Positions 6,151 through 9,605 of a stretch of 9,605 bases of DNA are shown one piece after another; positions within the stretch are counted from its first letter, which is position 1, and each line of letters begins with the position of its first letter. The stretch is taken from contig CAOMFZ010000078.1 of assembly GCA_948482415.1 (NCBI GenBank), forward strand, positions 1-9,605, read 5' to 3'. Below the pieces are notes generated by a model. That model searched no databases. It saw only the letters and a list, made by a program, of their open reading frames with translations, and was not told the origin of the DNA. This DNA comes from an uncultured Mailhella sp. (GTDB taxonomy: Bacteria; Desulfobacterota; Desulfovibrionia; Desulfovibrionales; Desulfovibrionaceae). A program made the position numbers and the translations under genes.

Positions 6151-6199
6151 TCAAAGGGGGAAACTGAAAAGGGGTACCCCTTAAGGTTTCCCCCTTTGA
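6151..6199 (-). terminator. Nested palindrome immediately after metK
   Basis: Perfect 14-bp arms (6151-6164 and 6186-6199, TCAAAGGGGGAAAC and its complement) enclose a second perfect 14-bp palindrome AAGGGGTACCCCTT (6169-6182). The structure begins 3 nt after the metK stop codon. On the minus strand only a weak T-rich tail follows, so it may be an inefficient terminator, a 3'-end stabiliser, or a DNA cruciform. The hairpin itself is certain; the function is inferred from its position. Confidence 0.6.
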
Positions 6200-6202
6200 G
6201 AA

Positions 6203-7378
6203 TTATACTTTTGCAGCAGTGCGCAGATCAGCAACAGCGTCAGTTTTTTCCCATGTAAATTCAGGGAGTTCACGTCCAAAGTGTCCGTAGCAGGAAGTCT
6301 TGGAGTAAATAGGACGTTTGAGGTCAAGGCGTTTGATGATGTGATAAGGACGAAGGTCGAATACTTCACGCACAGCCTTGGTGAGGATTTCGTCAGGAAC
6401 TTCGCCTGTTCCAAGAGAAGAAACAAGCACGGAAACAGGTTCTGCAACACCGATGCAGTAAGCGATTTGTACTTCACAGCGAGGAGCAAGTCCTGCTGCA
6501 ACAACGTTTTTCGCAACATACCGTGCCATGTAGGCAGCAGAACGGTCAACTTTAGAAGGGTCTTTACCTGAGAAAGCACCGCCGCCGTGGTTGCCCATGC
6601 CGCCGTAGGTATCGTTGATGATTTTACGTCCGGTCAAGCCGCAGTCCCCCACAGGACCGCCGATAACGAAACGGCCGGTGCGGTTAATGAAAATATCGCA
6701 GTCTTTTTCATCAAAAAATCCGGTTGGCTTTAAAACAGGGTAAATAACTTCACGGCGTACAGCTTCTTCAATGTCTGCCTGTTCCACATTGGGAGCGTGC
6801 TGGGTGGAAATAACAACGTTGTTAATGCGGACAGGCTTGCCGTTTTCGTATTCAAAAGAAAGCTGTGTTTTTCCGTCAGGACGGAAGAAATCAACAATGC
6901 CGTCTTTACGCACACGCGCTAATTGCAGAGAAAGTTGGTGAGCCCAGTAAATAGGTGCAGGCATAAGGGTTTCGGTTTCATTGGAGGCAAAACCAAACAT
7001 CATACCCTGGTCGCCGGCGCCCTGATCTTCAGGATTTTCACGGATAACGCCCTGCGCAATATCGGCGGATTGCTTGTCAATAGTAGAAAGTACGGCACAG
7101 GTTTGGTAGTCAAAGCCCATGTCAGAACTGTTGTAACCGATATTTTTAATGGTTTCGCGCACAACGTGAGGCAGGTCAGCATAACCTTTCGTTGAAATTT
7201 CACCGGCAATAATTGCCATACCGGTTGTAACCAATGTTTCGCAGGCAACGTGAGAATTAGGATCTTGTTCAAGGAGAGTGTCTAAAATTGCGTCGGAAAT
7301 TTGGTCTGCAACTTTGTCCGGGTGTCCTTCTGTAACGGATTCAGAAGAAAAAACATATCTACCTTTTGCGGGAATCAT
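6203..7378 (-). CDS. metK: S-adenosylmethionine synthetase
   Basis: The cytoplasmic enzyme makes S-adenosylmethionine from methionine and ATP, releasing phosphate and pyrophosphate. It has 391 residues, normal for the family. Hallmarks include TEGHPDK (16-22), with the ATP-phosphate His19 and Mg-binding Asp21, and signature GAGDQGMMFG (120-129). The Gly-rich phosphate loop GGGAFSGKDPSKVDRS (265-280) and the C-terminal GHFGR are also intact. The start is supported by AAGGAG on the minus strand 5 nt upstream. It lies 34 bp behind panC on the same strand with no terminator between, so the two are probably co-transcribed. No SAM riboswitch was seen in the 34-bp gap. Confidence 0.98.
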   Translation of the reverse strand: MIPAKGRYVFSSESVTEGHPDKVADQISDAILDTLLEQDPNSHVACETLVTTGMAIIAGEISTKGYADLPHVVRETIKNIGYNSSDMGFDYQTCAVLSTIDKQSADIAQGVIRENPEDQGAGDQGMMFGFASNETETLMPAPIYWAHQLSLQLARVRKDGIVDFFRPDGKTQLSFEYENGKPVRINNVVISTQHAPNVEQADIEEAVRREVIYPVLKPTGFFDEKDCDIFINRTGRFVIGGPVGDCGLTGRKIINDTYGGMGNHGGGAFSGKDPSKVDRSAAYMARYVAKNVVAAGLAPRCEVQIAYCIGVAEPVSVLVSSLGTGEVPDEILTKAVREVFDLRPYHIIKRLDLKRPIYSKTSCYGHFGRELPEFTWEKTDAVADLRTAAKV

Positions 7379-7412
7379 AAAGCTCCTTTGCGAGGCGTTT
7401 TATTGCGTTCGC

Positions 7413-8261
7413 TTATTTTGAAATTAAAATATTATCTAAAAGACGTGCTTTGCCGACATAAACGGCAACGGCAATAACAGCCTTATCTTTCAGGGTTTCA
7501 AGACTTTCCAGACTATCCTTATCCACCATATTGCAGTAGTCAATACGAGCCGTAGGGATATTTTCTTTTATATATTGTGCAAAGAAATCATGGAGATTTT
7601 TTGCATTATACTCACCCTGTTTTGCCATTTGCGCGAGAAGCAAAAGCCCTTTGCGGATATGGGGAACAAGTGCGCGTTCTTCTTTCGTCAGGTAGGCATT
7701 GCGGGAACTCATGGCAAGCCCGTCTTCTTCGCGCACAAGCGGACAGCCCACAATTTCCACATCAACATTCAAATCACGCACCATGCGGCGGATAATGGTC
7801 AGCTGCTGATAGTCCTTTTCGCCAAAGCAGGCATAATCAGGGTGAATAAGATTGAAAAGTTTGGTGACAACCGTGCACACACCGCGAAAATGGATAGGAC
7901 GGGTCACGCCGCACAAAACCTTGGCAAGTTCCGGCACTTCCACCCAGGTGCCGTGATCTTCTGCATACATGGCAGAAGCGAGCGGTTCAAATAAAATATC
8001 GGTGCCTGCCTTTTCCGTGACATTGTGGTCATGGTTCGGGTCATTGGGGTAGGCGTCCAAATCTTCATTAGGGGCAAACTGGGTAGGGTTGACAAAGCGG
8101 CTTACCACCACAATGTCCGCCAGTTCCCGTGCTTTTCTGATGAGGGAAAGATGTCCTTCATGCAAATAGCCCATGGTGGGAACAAGGGCTATTGTTTTTC
8201 CCTGTTTTTTTAATTCTTTGCAGCGTGCTTTGACAGCTTCAAGTGTAGTTATAATTTCCAT
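7413..8261 (-). CDS. panC: Pantothenate synthetase (pantoate-beta-alanine ligase)
   Basis: The enzyme joins pantoate and beta-alanine with ATP, through a pantoyl-adenylate, in the last step of vitamin B5 synthesis on the way to coenzyme A. The nucleotidyltransferase motifs are complete: VPTMGYLHEGH (27-37, HIGH-type), NPTQF (58-62), FRGV (125-128), GEKDYQQ (147-153) and MSSRN (184-188, the KMSKS-type loop). The 282-residue length is typical. I chose ATG 8261 because GAGG lies 6 nt before it; the in-frame ATG at 8273 has no Shine-Dalgarno and would add only MRRG. It is the first gene of a probable panC-metK operon; panB and panD are not in the window. Confidence 0.97.
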   Translation of the reverse strand: MEIITTLEAVKARCKELKKQGKTIALVPTMGYLHEGHLSLIRKARELADIVVVSRFVNPTQFAPNEDLDAYPNDPNHDHNVTEKAGTDILFEPLASAMYAEDHGTWVEVPELAKVLCGVTRPIHFRGVCTVVTKLFNLIHPDYACFGEKDYQQLTIIRRMVRDLNVDVEIVGCPLVREEDGLAMSSRNAYLTKEERALVPHIRKGLLLLAQMAKQGEYNAKNLHDFFAQYIKENIPTARIDYCNMVDKDSLESLETLKDKAVIAVAVYVGKARLLDNILISK

Positions 8262-8302
8262 TCCACGCCTCATTGTTTATTGATTGTGTCCATGACTATA
8301 TC

Positions 8303-8331
8303 AATTTATTGTTATATAGTTATATAAACAA
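8303..8331 (-). promoter_or_regulatory. Possible sigma-70 promoter of panC-metK
   Basis: On the minus strand TTGTTT (8331-8326), a 17-nt spacer and TAAATT (8308-8303) would start transcription near 8296, about 35 nt before the panC start codon. The spacer holds the inverted AT sequence ATTGTTATA / TATATAAACAAT (8308-8332). The region is so AT-rich that other -10 boxes (TATAAC, TATAGT) are possible. Confidence 0.4.
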
Positions 8332-8425
8332 TTCCTTTATATACGCAAATTTATCAGATGTCTAGTTTAATTTTCGCTTTGTTATAGAAAGAGGTTGATA
8401 ACCAATCACTTATAAAACATATCTT

Positions 8426-8450
8426 CTTGTTTTTCTGAAAGAAAAACAAG
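8426..8450. repeat. Perfect 11-bp hairpin
   Basis: CTTGTTTTTCT (8426-8436) and AGAAAAACAAG (8440-8450) are perfect complements with a GAA loop. No T-run follows on either strand, so a terminator role is unlikely. It lies inside the inverted-repeat segment 8376-8547. Confidence 0.6.
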
Positions 8451-8461
8451 CAATGTGGGGG

Positions 8462-8486
8462 TATGGGGGAAATCATTTCCCCCATA
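8462..8486. repeat. Perfect 12-bp palindrome with G5/C5 core
   Basis: TATGGGGGAAAT (8462-8473) and ATTTCCCCCATA (8475-8486) are separated by one base. The GGGGGAAA/TTTCCCCC core is shared in kind with the outer arms of the palindrome after metK, suggesting a recurring intergenic hairpin type in this genome. There is no T-tract. Confidence 0.6.
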
Positions 8487-8574
8487 AAAAGAAAATTTTA
8501 TAATTATATTTTGCAGTTATAAAATCAACCGTAAACTATAACAAAGCATTAATTTTTTACGTTTATGCTTTTTC

Positions 8575-8603
8575 TTGTCAAAAGTCCTGCGAACTTGTAA
8601 GAT
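8575..8603 (+). promoter_or_regulatory. Sigma-70 promoter of the cysteine-peptidase-like gene
   Basis: TTGTCA (8575-8580), a 17-nt spacer and TAAGAT (8598-8603) place initiation near 8610 and give a leader of about 60 nt. Confidence 0.6.
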
Positions 8604-8620
8604 AGAAAAGAAAATGCTTG

Positions 8621-8651
8621 TCATGGCAATTTTTCCCTGCTTTTGCCATGA
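8621..8651 (+). promoter_or_regulatory. Inverted repeat in the leader of the peptidase-like gene
   Basis: TCATGGCAA (8621-8629) and TTGCCATGA (8643-8651) are perfect 9-bp complements with 13 nt between. They lie after the predicted transcription start and 18 nt before the ATG. This could be a repressor operator or a leader RNA hairpin just ahead of the weak Shine-Dalgarno (GGGGCGG). Confidence 0.45.
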
Positions 8652-8669
8652 TTAATCGGGGCGGTAGAA

Positions 8670-9374
8670 ATGAACCCTTTATTTCAAGGAAAAATAGACA
8701 ATTTTTGTGCGGCGTATTCTGTTTTGAACGCGCTGCGGCTTTTATTCGGTATTTCCGCTTTTCAGGCGCGTGATATTTTGAATGATACATTGATTGAGCA
8801 GGCGAAAAATCCCGAAGAATGGAAAAAAATTGTCTGCCATGAAACCAATTATAACAGGCTGGTAAACAGCATGCTGGCAAAATGGCAGGAAACCTATGCG
8901 TATACCTATTATTGTCCTTTTCCGGGCATAAATCCCAGTCTTGACAATATTCGTTTTTTTCAGCCGGAAGTGGATATCGATACCATTTGGGAATTTCTGA
9001 AAAACACGGTGACGTTAAGTGCGGAGGCAGAAAAGGAAGTCACGGCAGTTTTTCGCTTTTGCCGTTTTTTGCCGCGGCAGGCAGGTCCCATGGTGGACCA
9101 CTGGTCAGCGATTTCCCGCATTACGGATACGGAAATTTATCTCTACGACTGCAGTCTGGAAACAACAGGCTGGTATATTCTGCATCGGGATAAATTCTTT
9201 TCTGCGCCTTTTGGGGCAATCCCGCCCCAGCGCACAGGTCTGCAGCAGCAATTTACCCTCAGTCTGGCAGAGGAAGAATTTGGCGTTATCTGTCCTGAGT
9301 CCATTTTTATGGTTGAAAAGAAAAAATCCCCGTTTGAAACCATAACCGCGGCATTCAAACGAAAAATTTTTTAG
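8670..9374 (+). CDS. Papain-fold cysteine-peptidase-like protein, 234 aa
   Basis: The N-terminus QGKIDNFCAAYSVLNALRLL matches the pattern Q-x3-D-x2-C-x2-Y-x3-NA of papain-fold peptidases. Q6 would be the oxyanion residue and C13 the nucleophile at the head of a helix. Later HWSAISRI (H144) and IYLYDCS (D160) supply the His and Asp of a possible catalytic triad, with the usual strand-turn spacing. There is no signal peptide or membrane span, so it should act in the cytoplasm or be exported by a non-Sec route. The peptidase, transglutaminase-like and deamidase branches of this fold cannot be told apart here. ATG 8670 has only a weak GGGGCGG upstream. It is a single gene with its own promoter. 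The region around 45-115 is family-specific and I do not recognise it. Confidence 0.68.
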   Translation: MNPLFQGKIDNFCAAYSVLNALRLLFGISAFQARDILNDTLIEQAKNPEEWKKIVCHETNYNRLVNSMLAKWQETYAYTYYCPFPGINPSLDNIRFFQPEVDIDTIWEFLKNTVTLSAEAEKEVTAVFRFCRFLPRQAGPMVDHWSAISRITDTEIYLYDCSLETTGWYILHRDKFFSAPFGAIPPQRTGLQQQFTLSLAEEEFGVICPESIFMVEKKKSPFETITAAFKRKIF

Positions 9375-9382
9375 ATTTAATC

Positions 9383-9411
9383 TTGACCAAATCCCGGTGC
9401 AGCCTTATTTT
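9383..9411 (+). promoter_or_regulatory. Sigma-70 promoter of the gene at the right edge
   Basis: TTGACC (9383-9388), 17 nt, TATTTT (9406-9411) would initiate near 9418 and give a leader of about 50 nt. It starts 9 nt after the stop of the preceding gene, for which I see no terminator, so read-through from that gene is also possible. Confidence 0.55.
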
Positions 9412-9442
9412 ATTAAAGGCAGTTTTACTTTATTAAAAGCAG
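9409..9442. repeat. 14-bp direct repeat over the transcription start
   Basis: TTTATTAAAGGCAG (9409-9422) recurs as TTTATTAAAAGCAG (9429-9442) with one difference, 20 bp apart, about two helical turns. Its position at and just after the predicted start would suit a repressor, or it may be a chance duplication. Confidence 0.45.
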
Positions 9443-9468
9443 CTGAAAACGTATAGAATGGATAGCCT

Positions 9469-9605
9469 ATGTCACAAATAGAAAGTGCAGAACTTGAAGA
9501 AATCTTTTTGGAATATGAAGTGCTTACCGCACAAGTGGATAAACTTTTTCAGGACGTGCAGTCAAAATATCCCAAGGAAGTAGCCTGCACCAAAACATGC
9601 AGTGA
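9469..9605 (+). CDS. Partial gene: YkgJ-like cysteine-cluster protein (N-terminus only)
   Basis: Only the first 45 residues are present and the frame runs off the window. A helical, acidic N-terminal region (SAELEEIFLEYEVLTAQVDKLF) leads into VACTKTCS, with C40 and C44. This resembles the start of the CxxxCxxCC cluster of YkgJ/UPF0153-type putative zinc- or iron-binding proteins, but the second half of the motif lies outside. No strong Shine-Dalgarno sequence precedes ATG 9469 (GGATAG is the nearest purine stretch); the nearby ATG 9458 is out of frame and closes after seven codons. Function is unknown even for the family. Confidence 0.5.
   Translation, partial: MSQIESAELEEIFLEYEVLTAQVDKLFQDVQSKYPKEVACTKTCS

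Larger units (their letters stand above)
8376..8547. repeat. 172-bp segment bounded by imperfect inverted repeats
   Basis: GCTTTGTTATAG (8376-8387) is matched in inverse by CTATAACAAAGC (8536-8547). After five unmatched bases a further GGTTGAT/ATCAACC pair follows (8393-8399 and 8524-8530). The ends look like the terminal repeats of a small non-coding (MITE-like) element and enclose two perfect hairpins. No clear target-site duplication flanks it and no ORF is inside. Confidence 0.45.

Noticed and set aside
5900..6258. ORFs on both strands between the microprotein gene and metK (84 and 77 codons)
   Set aside because: They are made of terminator and palindrome sequence, lack Shine-Dalgarno sequences, and one runs into metK antisense.
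7575..7994. 139-codon plus-strand ORF opposite panC
   Set aside because: It is the antisense shadow of a well-conserved gene, with no ribosome binding site or recognisable protein.
1..9605. tRNA, rRNA, CRISPR array, insertion sequence, integrase or riboswitch
   Set aside because: None was recognised by reading; the repeats found are hairpins or short direct repeats without spacer arrays or transposase genes.

Overview
The window looks like chromosomal DNA of a moderately AT-rich, Gram-negative bacterium. An outer-membrane FadL-type porin, near-consensus sigma-54 promoters, a type III secretion (T3S) class chaperone, and metK and panC sequences of deltaproteobacterial type together suggest Desulfovibrionaceae or a close relative, possibly host-associated. 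This assignment is an inference from sequence style and was not checked by any search.

Left part (1-3962, minus strand). A two-gene operon encodes a 788-residue protein with no recognised domain, followed 11 bp later by a CesT-type T3S chaperone. This is the classic arrangement of an effector (or other T3S substrate) with its dedicated chaperone. Upstream lies a second minus-strand gene for a 223-residue, glutamate-rich, soluble protein of unknown function. Each of these two transcription units has its own sigma-54 (-24/-12) promoter with exact GG-N10-GC spacing. They therefore look like members of one activator-controlled regulon rather than housekeeping genes. A bidirectional intrinsic terminator separates them.

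Centre (3963-6202). A divergent 200-bp region carries the sigma-54 promoter to the left and a sigma-70 promoter to the right. The latter drives a FadL/OmpP1 family outer-membrane transporter that ends in a strong terminator. About 800 bp without a large gene follows. It holds a cluster of hairpins, one a relative of an element at the left end of the window with covarying stem pairs, and an unannotated 31-codon single-span membrane microprotein gene with its own promoter, Shine-Dalgarno sequence and terminator. Convergent terminators for the right-hand operon follow.

Right part (6203-9605). A minus-strand operon panC-metK (pantothenate synthetase, S-adenosylmethionine synthetase) is separated by about 400 bp of hairpin-rich spacer from a plus-strand gene for a papain-fold cysteine-peptidase-like protein (Q6, C13, H144, D160). 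The last gene is cut by the window edge and looks like a cysteine-cluster YkgJ-type protein.

The most interesting content is the sigma-54-controlled T3S substrate/chaperone module with its uncharacterised 788- and 223-residue proteins, the orphan microprotein, and the covarying hairpin repeat family. No tRNA, rRNA, CRISPR array, insertion sequence or integrase was seen.
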